A stretch of DNA of 64,000 nt from Pseudobutyrivibrio sp. 49 (lineage in GTDB: Bacteria; Bacillota; Clostridia; Lachnospirales; Lachnospiraceae), in NCBI RefSeq assembly GCF_900100545.1, contig NZ_FNDP01000006.1, forward strand, positions 114,803-178,802, given 5' to 3'. This document shows, one piece after another, positions 26,138 through 34,373 of this stretch (positions are counted from its first letter, which is position 1; each line of letters begins with the position of its first letter). Position numbers and translations under genes: made by a program. Below the pieces are notes generated by a model. It saw only the letters and a program-made list of their open reading frames with translations, had not been told where the DNA came from and ran no database searches.

Positions 26138-27424
26138 CTAATTGTTACATGTGTCTACATCGAGTATCGCATTTGCAATGTCATGACGCATATATTTATT
26201 TTCAAATTCAATCCACTCGGTTGCCTCGTATGCCTTAGCGCGAGCCTCTACTAAATCCTTGCCGAGAGCTGTAATTCCAAGAACACGACCACCATTTGTT
26301 ACTATCTCGCCCTTATCGTTCTTTGCTGTTCCAGCGTGGAAGCAATAGTAATCCTTATTATTGAACTTCTCAAAGCCAGTGATAGGGAAGCCTTTCTTGT
26401 ATGCTACTGGATAACCATCTGAAGCAAGTACTACGCATACACAAGCCTCATCAGAAAACTTCAAATCAATCTTATCAAGTGTACCATCGATGCAGGCATT
26501 AAATACATCGATAATATCGTTCTCTAATCTTGGAAGAACTACCTGTGCCTCTGGGTCACCAAAACGAGCATTGTACTCAAGTACCTTAGGACCATCCTCT
26601 GTTAGCATAAGTCCGAAGAAGATAACACCCTTGAATGGTCTGCCCTCTGCCTTCATGGCATCAACAGTAGCTTGGAAGATATTCTTCTGGCAGTACTCCT
26701 CAATCTCCTTTGTGAAGAATGGAGATGGTGAGAAGTTACCCATACCACCTGTGTTAAGACCTGTATCTCCATCACCTGCGCGCTTATGATCCTGTGCTGA
26801 TGACATAATCTTTACTGTATTTCCATCTACAAAGGAAAGTACTGAAACCTCGCGGCCTGTCATGAATTCCTCGATAACCATTGTGTTTCCAGCATCACCA
26901 AACTTCTTGTCTGTCATGATTTCTGCTACGCCTGCAACAGCCTGCTCATGATTCTCGCAGATAAGAACACCCTTACCCAAAGCAAGACCATCTGCCTTTA
27001 AAACGATTGGGTACTTAGCTGTCTCAAGATACTTTAAAGCTGCCTCTGGATCTGTGAAATTCTCATAACCTGCAGTTGGTATATTGTACTTCTTCATCAA
27101 GTCCTTAGAGAATGCCTTTGAACCTTCGATGATGGCTGCATTCTTTCTAGGACCAAAGCAACGAAGACCAGCTTCCTCAAACTTATCTACAACACCACCT
27201 ACAAGTGGGTCATCCATACCGATTACAGTAAGGTCGATTTCCTTCTCTTTTGCAAAAGCTACAAGCTTATCAAACTCCATAGCCTTAATATCTACGCACT
27301 CTGCAAGCTCTGCAATACCTGCATTTCCCGGTGCACAGTAAATCTTATCTACTTGTGGGCTTCTAGACACTGCCAAAGCTATGGCATGCTCGCGGCCGCC
27401 ACTACCTACGATTAAAACCTTCAT
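26138..27424 (-). CDS. purD: phosphoribosylamine--glycine ligase
   Basis: PurD is the second enzyme of purine synthesis and joins glycine to phosphoribosylamine with ATP. The 428-residue product shows MKVLIVGSGGREHAIA at the start, the ATP-grasp region PIVLKADGLALGKGVLIC near 140-157 and the conserved RAGDGDTGLNTGGMGNFSP near 215-230. GVIFFGLMLTEDGPKVLEYNARFGDPE near 275-300 completes the signature. It is the last gene of the purM-purN-purD group, about 107 bp after purN. Confidence 0.97.
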   Translation of the reverse strand: MKVLIVGSGGREHAIALAVSRSPQVDKIYCAPGNAGIAELAECVDIKAMEFDKLVAFAKEKEIDLTVIGMDDPLVGGVVDKFEEAGLRCFGPRKNAAIIEGSKAFSKDLMKKYNIPTAGYENFTDPEAALKYLETAKYPIVLKADGLALGKGVLICENHEQAVAGVAEIMTDKKFGDAGNTMVIEEFMTGREVSVLSFVDGNTVKIMSSAQDHKRAGDGDTGLNTGGMGNFSPSPFFTKEIEEYCQKNIFQATVDAMKAEGRPFKGVIFFGLMLTEDGPKVLEYNARFGDPEAQVVLPRLENDIIDVFNACIDGTLDKIDLKFSDEACVCVVLASDGYPVAYKKGFPITGFEKFNNKDYYCFHAGTAKNDKGEIVTNGGRVLGITALGKDLVEARAKAYEATEWIEFENKYMRHDIANAILDVDTCNN

Positions 27425-27441
27425 ACTTATTCTCCTATTCC

Positions 27442-27527
27442 GCTTGTTACGCTCTCAATCCTAAGATATTGCTCCGCTCGATTAACACATCTCGCTGTGC
27501 AACACTTAGAGATTGATAGCTACAAGC
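27442..27527 (-). repeat. long imperfect hairpin between purN and purD
   Basis: GCTTGT (minus strand; plus 27522-27527) pairs with ACAAGC (plus 27442-27447). Inside, CTATCAATCTCTAAG pairs imperfectly with CTTAGGATTGAGAG, then TTGC with GCAA. The whole purN-purD gap thus folds into one stem of about 86 bases. There is no T tract, so it is not a simple terminator. It could be a processing or stability element, or a remnant mobile element. Confidence 0.55.
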
Positions 27528-27531
27528 TCAT

Positions 27532-28152
27532 TTAATCAATATAAACTTTTCCAGCATTAACATGTACTCGACCACACGCTATTAGATCAATAGCCTTAGG
27601 CATGATAATCCACTCGGCCTGTTCCATGACACGGCACTGAAGAACCTCTGGTGTGTCGCCTTCAAGAACCTCTACCGCCTTTTGTAAGATAATAGGGCCT
27701 GTGTCGGTGCCTTCATCCACAAAGTGACAGGTAGCTCCAGTGACTTTTACACCACGAGCAAGAGCGCCTTCATGAACCTTCAATCCATAATATCCTGTAC
27801 CACAAAAGCTTGGAATAAGTGATGGATGAATATTGATGATTTTATATTCGTATTTACGAATCATCTCTGGTGGGATTACAACTAAGAATCCTGCCAATAC
27901 AACTAAATCAACATTGTAAGAATCAAGCTTTTCAAGGAATGCTTTGTTGAACCCCTCGCGGCTGGCAAAATCCTTAGGGCTGATGCAAACGCCTTCAATG
28001 CCAGCTTTTTCAGCGCGCTCCAATGCATATGCATTTTTATTATTTGAGATTACGACAGCAATCTCAGTATTATGGATTGTTCCATTATCAATGGCGTCGA
28101 TAATAGCCTGAAGATTGGTACCTCCGCCTGATACACAAACTGCTATTTTCAT
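27532..28152 (-). CDS. purN: phosphoribosylglycinamide formyltransferase
   Basis: PurN transfers the formyl group from 10-formyl-THF to GAR. The 206-residue product has the N-terminal KIAVCVSGGGTNLQAIIDAI, VVLAGFLVVIPPEMI near residue 85, and the catalytic region IINIHPSLIPSFCGTGYYG with GATCHFVDEGTDTGPII (catalytic Asn, His and Asp). Its ATG overlaps the purM stop (TAATG), giving tight coupling. Confidence 0.97.
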   Translation of the reverse strand: MKIAVCVSGGGTNLQAIIDAIDNGTIHNTEIAVVISNNKNAYALERAEKAGIEGVCISPKDFASREGFNKAFLEKLDSYNVDLVVLAGFLVVIPPEMIRKYEYKIINIHPSLIPSFCGTGYYGLKVHEGALARGVKVTGATCHFVDEGTDTGPIILQKAVEVLEGDTPEVLQCRVMEQAEWIIMPKAIDLIACGRVHVNAGKVYID

Positions 28153-29177
28153 TAGACTAAATCTACTCCCTTTTCACCGTCTACAATCTTACCAACTACA
28201 TAAGGTGTATCTCCTGCAGAGCGAATAGCTTCCATTGTCTTATCTACATCAGCTGGGTCTACAGCAACAATCATACCAAGTCCCATGTTGTAGGTATTGT
28301 ACATCATCTGCTCAGATACGTTACCCTTAGCAGCCATAAGCTTAAAGATTGCAGGAACCTCATAAGAGTCCTTCTCAACAACAGCACGCTTACCCTCTGG
28401 AAGCATACGTGGAATATTCTCATAGAAACCGCCACCTGTAATATGTGAGCAAGCCTTTACACGAACGCCTGCATCCTTTACTGCCTTAAGAGCCTTAACG
28501 TAAATACGTGTTGGTGCAATGAGTGCCTCACCTAGAGTGCAGCCAAGCTCATCATAATATGTATCAAGACTTTCCTTTGTCATCTCGAAAATCTTACGAA
28601 CAAGAGAGAAACCATTTGAATGAACACCAGTAGATGCCATACCGATAAGTACATCACCATCCTTAAGGTTCTCACCTGTGATGATGTCCTTCTTATCTAC
28701 GATACCTACTGCAAAACCTGCAAGATCATACTCCTCCTCAGGCATAAGACCTGGGTGCTCTGCTGTCTCACCACCTACAAGGGCGCAGCCAGACTGCTTA
28801 CATCCTTCTGCAACACCACTTACGATTGTTGCAATCTTCTCTGGGATGTTCTTTCCGCAAGCAATATAATCAAGGAAGAAAAGTGGCTCGCCACCTGCAC
28901 ATGCAACGTCGTTAACACACATTGCAACTGCATCGATACCGATTGTGTCATGCTTATCCATAAGGAAAGCAAGCTTAACCTTAGTGCCGCAACCATCTGT
29001 ACCAGATAAAAGTACTGGCTCATCCATGTTCTTGATAGCACTCAAATCGAAGGCTCCTGAAAAACCTCCAAGACCGCCAAGAACCTCTGGTCTCATAGTG
29101 CCCTTCACAAACTTCTTCATGAGCTCCACTGACTCATATCCTGCCTCAATATCTACTCCTGAACTCTTGTAATCCAT
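28152..29177 (-). CDS. purM: phosphoribosylformylglycinamidine cyclo-ligase
   Basis: PurM closes the imidazole ring to make AIR. The 341-residue product begins DYKSSGVDIEAGYESV, the typical PurM start with a substrate-binding Ser and Gly. GLGGFSGAFDLS, VLLSGTDGCGTKVKLAF near 60 and DAVAMCVNDVACAGGEPLFFLDYIACGK near 85-115 are conserved, as is ITGGGFYENIPRML near 250. GGAGAGAAAC precedes the start. It heads the purM-purN-purD run and lies behind a GC-rich, highly structured leader-sized insert. Confidence 0.97.
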   Translation of the reverse strand: MDYKSSGVDIEAGYESVELMKKFVKGTMRPEVLGGLGGFSGAFDLSAIKNMDEPVLLSGTDGCGTKVKLAFLMDKHDTIGIDAVAMCVNDVACAGGEPLFFLDYIACGKNIPEKIATIVSGVAEGCKQSGCALVGGETAEHPGLMPEEEYDLAGFAVGIVDKKDIITGENLKDGDVLIGMASTGVHSNGFSLVRKIFEMTKESLDTYYDELGCTLGEALIAPTRIYVKALKAVKDAGVRVKACSHITGGGFYENIPRMLPEGKRAVVEKDSYEVPAIFKLMAAKGNVSEQMMYNTYNMGLGMIVAVDPADVDKTMEAIRSAGDTPYVVGKIVDGEKGVDLV

Positions 29178-29205
29178 GTTTCTCTCCTTTTAATAACTTT
29201 TGTCC

Positions 29206-29341
29206 GCTAACACATCCAAGTTTTTCATGCTCCCGCAAGCCATCTCCCATACTCGGGCAAGGGAACTCCCCTAAAGGGGCACCCTCCTTCCCCGGCACGG
29301 GGCCCTCTTGCTCGCGCTTACCATAATTACTATGTGTTAGC
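29206..29341 (-). other. GC-rich foldable element in the purM leader (structured RNA or MITE-like insert)
   Basis: GCTAACACAT (29206-29215) and ATGTGTTAGC (29332-29341) are perfect 10-bp inverted ends of a 136-bp segment. The core is much richer in G and C than its surroundings. It contains CCCCG-TGC-CGGGG and CCCC-TTTA-GGGG hairpins nested in GCAAGAGGG/CCCTTGC, with AAGC/GCTT outside. It starts 24 bp before the purE terminator and ends about 30 bp upstream of the purM start. It could be a cis-acting RNA or a miniature insertion; no known riboswitch signature was recognised. Confidence 0.55.
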
Positions 29342-29364
29342 TCATTTAAATTTTATAAATAAAA

Positions 29365-29390
29365 GGAAACCCTTGAAAATAAGGGTTTCC
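29365..29390 (-). terminator. terminator after purE
   Basis: GGAAACCCTT (29365-29374) and AAGGGTTTCC (29381-29390) form a 10-bp stem; on the minus strand TTTTATTTATAAAATTT follows. It separates the pyrE-purE unit from purM-purN-purD. Confidence 0.9.
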
Positions 29391-29399
29391 AATACTTAT

Positions 29400-29906
29400 C
29401 TACGATAAGAAGGCACGATAGCCTTCGCTTTGTAATTTAGAATCCTTCGCCTCTACAGACTCCTTCTGTTCTACGATGAAATCGTGAAGTTTGCCTGCAA
29501 GGGTAGTGTCATTCATGGCAAGCATCTTAACTGCGAGGATACCTGCATTGGCTCCTCCGTTGATGGCAACTGTAGCTACAGGTACACCTGTAGGCATCTG
29601 AACGATAGAGTAGAGAGAGTCCACTCCACCAAGGTCGCTGGTCTTCATAGGGATACCGATAACTGGGCCCTCAAAAACAGCTGTACACATACCTGGAAGA
29701 TGTGCTGCCTTTCCTGCGCCTGCAATGATGCACTTAACGCCTCTATCTTTTGCAGTCTTAGCGTACTCTACAAAGATATCTGGCTCTCTATGAGCTGAGA
29801 TGATTCTTACCTCATAATCAATGCCAAAATTTTCTAAAACTTCAATAGCCTTAGCCATTACAGGCATGTCGCTGTCGCTTCCCATTACAATTGATACAGT
29901 TGCCAT
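29400..29906 (-). CDS. purE: 5-(carboxyamino)imidazole ribonucleotide mutase (class I PurE)
   Basis: The 168-residue product starts MATVSIVMGSDSDMPVM, the class I PurE nucleotide-binding start. RIISAHREPDIFVEYAKTA near residue 40 and IIAGAGKAAHLPGMCTA near 65-82 follow, with PVIGIPM and the GVPVATVAINGGANAGILAVKML helix near 110-130. The ATG with GGAGGATAATGAA upstream is preferred to one five residues earlier. It follows the M29 aminopeptidase gene by 14 bp and ends at an intrinsic terminator. No purK was seen nearby. Confidence 0.96.
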   Translation of the reverse strand: MATVSIVMGSDSDMPVMAKAIEVLENFGIDYEVRIISAHREPDIFVEYAKTAKDRGVKCIIAGAGKAAHLPGMCTAVFEGPVIGIPMKTSDLGGVDSLYSIVQMPTGVPVATVAINGGANAGILAVKMLAMNDTTLAGKLHDFIVEQKESVEAKDSKLQSEGYRAFLS

Positions 29907-29920
29907 TTCATTATCCTCCA

Positions 29921-31969
29921 TTACTCAAATACTTTATTTAACTCTTCAGTTCCTGGCACTACGAAACGACCCTCACGGATGATTTCAAGCTGGCGGCCAT
30001 CAGCTGTAGTGACTGTGATATCACCAAGCTCATAATAAGGAATTGTTATATCTGTGTGGCAGTTAAAATATGCCTTAGAAATATCTGTTTTACGAAGGAG
30101 TGAGCATGAGTTGTCACGTGCTATGCATTCCTTGCCGTCTGGGTTGTACATAGGTACATCCTCTGAGTGAGAATAGCAGGTATCACCTACCGCAAAGTGA
30201 GGACCTGTCTTTTCTGCAATGAGGATTGGAAGCTTATCTGCGATGTCGTACTTCTGTCCCATTACAAATGCTCTTGTGTTTGTTCCAATAGCGAACTCGC
30301 CGATTGGAAGTGTCTCATGCTTGAAAAAAACATTGTCGAAGATGTACTTCTTGTTCTCTTCTTCTGTATCAAAATTGCTGCAGTTATAAGAAACGATTTT
30401 GCCGTCTTCGAACTTCATTTCAAGGTTCTTGTAGCAAAGCTCATTTAAGTAAACCTGTGTAACGTGAAGCACTCCGTTTGTGCCCTCAAGCTCAGGTGAT
30501 GTGAATACCTCACCAACAGGAATATTTACATCTGCAACGCAGTTTTCGAAATTAGTCTGCTTTGAAGGATCATCAAGATGATGAAGCTTTACAGTAATGT
30601 CTGTGTGGTTATCCCCTCGACCTGTAATATGAACTGTCTCACCCTGATCAAGCACATCAATAATGTGCTGCTGAATGTTCTTGTAAAGCTCGTAATCCAT
30701 TGTATTTACAGCAACAGTCTCGTTGAAGATTTCATTGAACTTGTCACCGATTTCTGGAATTGGATAAGCGATGATTGTGAAGCTACGCTCATCACCGTGA
30801 ATGTACTGATTTGTAATCTGTCCACTCTGGCTCATGAAGTATACGTTAAGCTCATTCTGCTTATCATTATACTGAGCGTTAGCTGGATAGTTCTTTGGCT
30901 CAAATGGTGCATCACCGAATGTCTCTATTACAGCTGGGCCACCAAATACTGCAGCAAGCTCTTTATTCTTTTCATAAGTATTCTTTGTAACTTCAAGGAT
31001 TCTGTCTGCAAGCCCCTTTTCCCAAACATAAGCTCTGTCATCCTTGTGGTCGTACTCGCACTGCTTGTTAGGAACAGTAGAGAAGAGATTACGACCTGTA
31101 GCTCCACCAAAACGAACTGTAGAAGCAAGACCTGCTTCGTTGAAAAGCTTGATTGCTTCGCGAGTCATAAGCTCGAAGCCTGCTGGTGCATGTACACCAA
31201 CTGTGTCCTTGATTGAGATATCTTTTCCACAAACCTCGAAGCCCTTGATGTAGCCTTCCACATATGTGCGAGCCATAGCAACCACATCCTCATTTGACAT
31301 GCTGCGAAGATGTGCCGCCATCTTAAGCTCGTTATCACTGATGTACATACCATATCTATAGAGATATCTATCATCAGAAAGATCAGACTTCATAATAATA
31401 TTTGAATAGAAATCATACTCTGGATCAATCATCTCAATAAATACTTCACCAGTAAAGATTGTGCAATAATCATGCTTGAATGAAGCCATTGCAGAAAGAA
31501 TATCCTCTCTGCGGAACTTGTCTTCACTCTCCACCTGACAAACACCATAAACCTGCATGAAAAGCTCACAGTAAATAGTGAATATATCAAGACGTCCAGC
31601 AAAAGCTGCTCGAATCATGTCTGTTAATTTGTAGTAGATTGCAGAAAGTGGACCACCAAGCTGCTCACCAAGCTGCTCTACAGCGTATGTAGGGCAAAGG
31701 AAGCTGTTCTCATATGTGCCTGCCTTATAGATAGCAAAGATTCTGTCGTGGTCTGCCTTGCATTCCTCAAGTGAACGATTCTCAAGCTCGCCAGCAACAG
31801 CCTTATCTAAAACTGGCTCAACAGCCATAATAAACTCTGCCACCTGATTGAAATAAGCCTGAAGCTTCTCAGGTAAATCCTTATCCTCTTTAATAGTAGA
31901 GATGCGCTCTGTAACTAATTCGTAGCGCTCTAAAATATCATCATTTTCAATGTAAAATGTCTTGCTCAT
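29921..31969 (-). CDS. M29 family aminopeptidase
   Basis: This 682-residue protein matches thermophilic-type M29 metallo-aminopeptidases in its C-terminal half. EVFTSPELEGTNGVLHV near 490 (metal ligand Glu), KYIFDNVFFKHETLPIGEFA and GTNTRAFV near 560-570, and EKTGPHFAVGDTCYSHSEDV near 600 carry the expected Glu, His and Asp ligands. The N-terminal 250 residues are helical and longer than in AmpS-type enzymes. It is encoded between DUF6142 and purE. A peptidase inside a nucleotide synthesis operon is unexpected, but spacing (8 and 14 bp) indicates cotranscription. Confidence 0.88.
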   Translation of the reverse strand: MSKTFYIENDDILERYELVTERISTIKEDKDLPEKLQAYFNQVAEFIMAVEPVLDKAVAGELENRSLEECKADHDRIFAIYKAGTYENSFLCPTYAVEQLGEQLGGPLSAIYYKLTDMIRAAFAGRLDIFTIYCELFMQVYGVCQVESEDKFRREDILSAMASFKHDYCTIFTGEVFIEMIDPEYDFYSNIIMKSDLSDDRYLYRYGMYISDNELKMAAHLRSMSNEDVVAMARTYVEGYIKGFEVCGKDISIKDTVGVHAPAGFELMTREAIKLFNEAGLASTVRFGGATGRNLFSTVPNKQCEYDHKDDRAYVWEKGLADRILEVTKNTYEKNKELAAVFGGPAVIETFGDAPFEPKNYPANAQYNDKQNELNVYFMSQSGQITNQYIHGDERSFTIIAYPIPEIGDKFNEIFNETVAVNTMDYELYKNIQQHIIDVLDQGETVHITGRGDNHTDITVKLHHLDDPSKQTNFENCVADVNIPVGEVFTSPELEGTNGVLHVTQVYLNELCYKNLEMKFEDGKIVSYNCSNFDTEEENKKYIFDNVFFKHETLPIGEFAIGTNTRAFVMGQKYDIADKLPILIAEKTGPHFAVGDTCYSHSEDVPMYNPDGKECIARDNSCSLLRKTDISKAYFNCHTDITIPYYELGDITVTTADGRQLEIIREGRFVVPGTEELNKVFE

Positions 31970-31977
31970 AATACTCC

Positions 31978-32310
31978 TTAATTAACCATTCCTAAAATAA
32001 ATGTGCCTACCCATATGGCCATAGCTAAAGTGCTGACAGCCAAACAAATAAGTCTATATTTAAGCTCTGTCTTAGTTTTCATTTGGGCCACGTTATAAAG
32101 AAACGCAGCAAGTGCCAGGAAGCATCCCAGCATTCCTATGCCACCAACAAACTTAGGTGTCTCACCTGCCATATAGACAGAAACACCCATAACAGCCCCA
32201 TATATTACTAATGAAAAAACAGAAACTCCTGCAGCATACATCGCCTCCATTGGAAGAGCCTTTAGCTGATTGCCGTAAGAGTTGCGTCTATGTGGACGAA
32301 TTCTTCCCAT
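31978..32310 (-). CDS. small membrane protein, resembles DUF6142
   Basis: The 110-residue protein has a basic N-terminus (MGRIRPHRRNSYGNQLKAL) and three membrane segments at about residues 24-48, 55-77 and 87-108. It resembles the DUF6142 group of Clostridia; this family assignment is from memory. Its ATG overlaps the pyrE stop, and the M29 gene follows 8 bp later. Function unknown. Confidence 0.7.
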   Translation of the reverse strand: MGRIRPHRRNSYGNQLKALPMEAMYAAGVSVFSLVIYGAVMGVSVYMAGETPKFVGGIGMLGCFLALAAFLYNVAQMKTKTELKYRLICLAVSTLAMAIWVGTFILGMVN

Positions 32311-32996
32311 TACTGAACTCCATATTCCTTATAATATGCATCAATGCGTGACTTCATCTCGTCATCGATAACTACACGCCCCTGGCACTCTCTGTTCCAA
32401 AGATGCTCAACAACCTCGTCCATAGAAACGATGGCTGCTGTCTTGAAGCCGTAGGTATCTGCAACCTCATCAAGGGCTGTCTTACTTCTGTCTCCAGAAA
32501 GACCGAACTCCTGACGATTGAGAGAAACCATAAGACCAACGATGGTAACATCACCCTGAGCACGTACGATTGGAACAGTCTCCTCCATGCTCTTTCCTGA
32601 CGTGGTAACGTCCTCTATCATGACAACTCTATCGCCATCCTTTATCTTATATCCAAGGATGCCACCCTTATCAGCGCCGTGATCTTTTTCTTCCTTACGA
32701 TTGCTGCAGTATTTGATTTCCTTACCATATAATCTGTGGAATGCCTCTGCTGTGATTACAGCAAGTGGAATGCCCTTGTATGCTGGGCCAAAAAGAACAT
32801 CGAAATCATCCCCATAGGCATCGTGAATAGCCTTTGCATAATACTCACCAAGGCGCATAAGCTGGCTGCCTGTTACATAGGCTCCTGCATTCATAAAAAA
32901 AGGAGACTTTCGCCCTGACTTCAGTGTAAAATCACCAAACTTAAGGACGTCTGCCTCCACCATAAACTCTATAAATTCTGACTTGTAGCTTTCCAT
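32310..32996 (-). CDS. pyrE: orotate phosphoribosyltransferase
   Basis: PyrE converts orotate and PRPP to OMP in pyrimidine synthesis. The 228-residue product has SGRKSPFFMNAGAY near residue 28, LFGPAYKGIPLAVITAEAF near 68 and the PRPP loop DRVVMIEDVTTSGKSMEETVP near 122-142, along with KEEKDHGADKGGILGYK. AAGGAG precedes ATG. It is the first gene of the pyrE-DUF6142-M29-purE operon, so pyrimidine and purine steps share a transcript. Confidence 0.97.
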   Translation of the reverse strand: MESYKSEFIEFMVEADVLKFGDFTLKSGRKSPFFMNAGAYVTGSQLMRLGEYYAKAIHDAYGDDFDVLFGPAYKGIPLAVITAEAFHRLYGKEIKYCSNRKEEKDHGADKGGILGYKIKDGDRVVMIEDVTTSGKSMEETVPIVRAQGDVTIVGLMVSLNRQEFGLSGDRSKTALDEVADTYGFKTAAIVSMDEVVEHLWNRECQGRVVIDDEMKSRIDAYYKEYGVQ

Positions 32997-33044
32997 AAAC
33001 GATTCTCCTTCGTTACAACCAGATTGATTTTCAAAACCTCTCCG

Positions 33045-33073
33045 ATTGTACCATAGAAGACCCTTCTTTTCAA
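33045..33073 (-). promoter_or_regulatory. pyrE operon promoter
   Basis: On the minus strand, TTGAAA (plus 33068-33073) and TACAAT (33045-33050) are 17 bp apart, with TG before the -10. The expected start is near 33038, giving a leader of about 40 bases. No PyrR attenuator structure was seen in so short a leader. Confidence 0.75.
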
Positions 33074-33083
33074 TGAAAAAACC

Positions 33084-33950
33084 TTACATTATTACTACTG
33101 TATACTGTTGCTGACTAGCCAATCCAGAGTTTGCCTTACCAGTCACCCAAACAGTATATGTGCCAGGAGTATTTAAATCATACTTTCCATTTAACTCCAA
33201 GCTGTAATTCCATTTTTCAATGTCTGCACCATTGCTATCTTTAAGACCAATATAATCCTTAAGGGTCTCGTAATTTACACCTTTATAGGCATATACAATA
33301 CCATCGCCATTGTCCTGCTTTAGATACTGTGTTGGATTTATGTAAACCCATGGATTGTATGCAGCTACCTCTGTAGGATCATAGTTCCCATATCCAGTCT
33401 CAAGATTGATTTTTACAGCATTAGGCTTACCAAGTGGTCCCGGATTTTCCAAATCATCATATACAACTACATAAGTTCCAACTTTGCAGTTATCATAAAT
33501 CCACTTCAAATCGGCAACTGCCATACGTACACATCCTGCAGATGCCCCTTCACCAAGCATATTAAAGGCATCTCCATAAAGCGCATCTACGCTTGGCTGA
33601 CTATAAGGTACTGAATGGAAAAGAATATGACCGTTAAAACGAATTGCATATCTTCCATAAGTATTTCCAAAAAGCTTTCTCCACTCATAATAATCTGTAG
33701 TCTGAAACAAGCCTGTTGGTGTATCTTCTATATTACGACCTACTGAGCACAAAAAGGATCTTTCAGGAACAGTATACATCCCCTGCTCATCCTTGCTGTA
33801 TACAGTTACGCAGTTAGCTGCGCGATTTACATAAATTGCATAATTTGGTAGCTCTGCTGCTTCGACTTTTTTCCCAGAGCCAAAGAAACCAACCAATAAA
33901 GATATAATAAAAGCAAGTGAGATTCGTTCTAAAAAAACTATAATTTTCAA
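33084..33950 (-). CDS. secreted L,D-transpeptidase (YkuD) with C-terminal Ig-like domain
   Basis: L,D-transpeptidases make 3-3 peptidoglycan crosslinks or attach proteins to it. The product (about 289 residues) has an N-terminal signal/anchor (VFLERISLAFIISLLVGFFG). The YkuD domain has the conserved His in HILFHSVPYS near 105 and the catalytic motif GEGASAGCVRMAVADLKWIYD near 130-150. A C-terminal region of about 75 residues (NGKYDLNTPGTYTVWVTGKA) resembles bacterial Ig-like folds. A TTG start at 33950 with GAGGG upstream fits better than the ATG at 33965, which is inside the ribosome site itself. Confidence 0.88.
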   Translation of the reverse strand: MKIIVFLERISLAFIISLLVGFFGSGKKVEAAELPNYAIYVNRAANCVTVYSKDEQGMYTVPERSFLCSVGRNIEDTPTGLFQTTDYYEWRKLFGNTYGRYAIRFNGHILFHSVPYSQPSVDALYGDAFNMLGEGASAGCVRMAVADLKWIYDNCKVGTYVVVYDDLENPGPLGKPNAVKINLETGYGNYDPTEVAAYNPWVYINPTQYLKQDNGDGIVYAYKGVNYETLKDYIGLKDSNGADIEKWNYSLELNGKYDLNTPGTYTVWVTGKANSGLASQQQYTVVIM

Positions 33951-33958
33951 AATAAACA

Positions 33959-34018
33959 CCCTCATATAATTTTTGCGACAACGTCAAAAATTATATGAGG
34001 GTAGAAATCATTTTTCAA
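33959..34018 (-). promoter_or_regulatory. L,D-transpeptidase promoter embedded in a 17-bp perfect inverted repeat
   Basis: TTGAAA (plus 34013-34018) and TATAAT (33990-33995) lie 17 bp apart on the minus strand. The -10 lies inside CAAAAATTATATGAGGG (33985-34001), the mirror of CCCTCATATAATTTTTG (33959-33975), with a 9-base centre. The transcript should start inside the centre, so the dyad acts on DNA (an operator) rather than as an RNA hairpin. The second arm also covers the ribosome binding site. Confidence 0.75.
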
Positions 34019-34373
34019 CCATTTAAAATAAAATTCAAAAAAATTTCATACTTTATCTTTTGAGAGCAAATATGCAGCCATTGCATCCCTTTCCTTCATC
34101 CTATTAATTATTGGAAATCTTCACCCATATAAAAGCCACTACCTTGATTAGACAAAAGGGGAAATGGATACAGGGAATACCCTCAAAGAACTTTAACCAA
34201 AGCTGTAAATATCTGCTATCATTATTACAACAAGCACAAGGCTGGTATTCTAAATCAATGAGCTTAGAATAGGACACCTCGGAGGCCTTGATTTTATTTG
34301 GATTCTTGCAAGAAAGCACATGAAAGTGTCAATCTTGTCAATTTATCAAATATAATTCATATGGAGTTTTGAA
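34019..34373. other. intergenic stretch without a convincing gene
   Basis: An open frame on the minus strand (34104-34319) encodes 71 residues with a CACCNNDSRYLQLWLKFF stretch but starts at GTG without a ribosome site. Another short frame near 34034-34090 ends YLLSKDKV. They look like debris of a former minus-strand gene; no family is recognised. The esterase ribosome site GGAG is at the right edge. Confidence 0.4.

Noticed and set aside
29206..29341. Purine or PRPP riboswitch before purM
   Set aside because: Location is suggestive, but I could not find the conserved cores of either class; only generic foldability is claimed.
30578..31216. 212-residue plus-strand frame
   Set aside because: Antisense to the well-supported M29 peptidase gene, with a Cys/Ile-rich composition typical of a shadow frame and no ribosome site.
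34104..34319. 71-residue minus-strand frame with a Cys-rich centre
   Set aside because: GTG start without ribosome site and no recognised family; kept only as part of a debris-like intergenic description.
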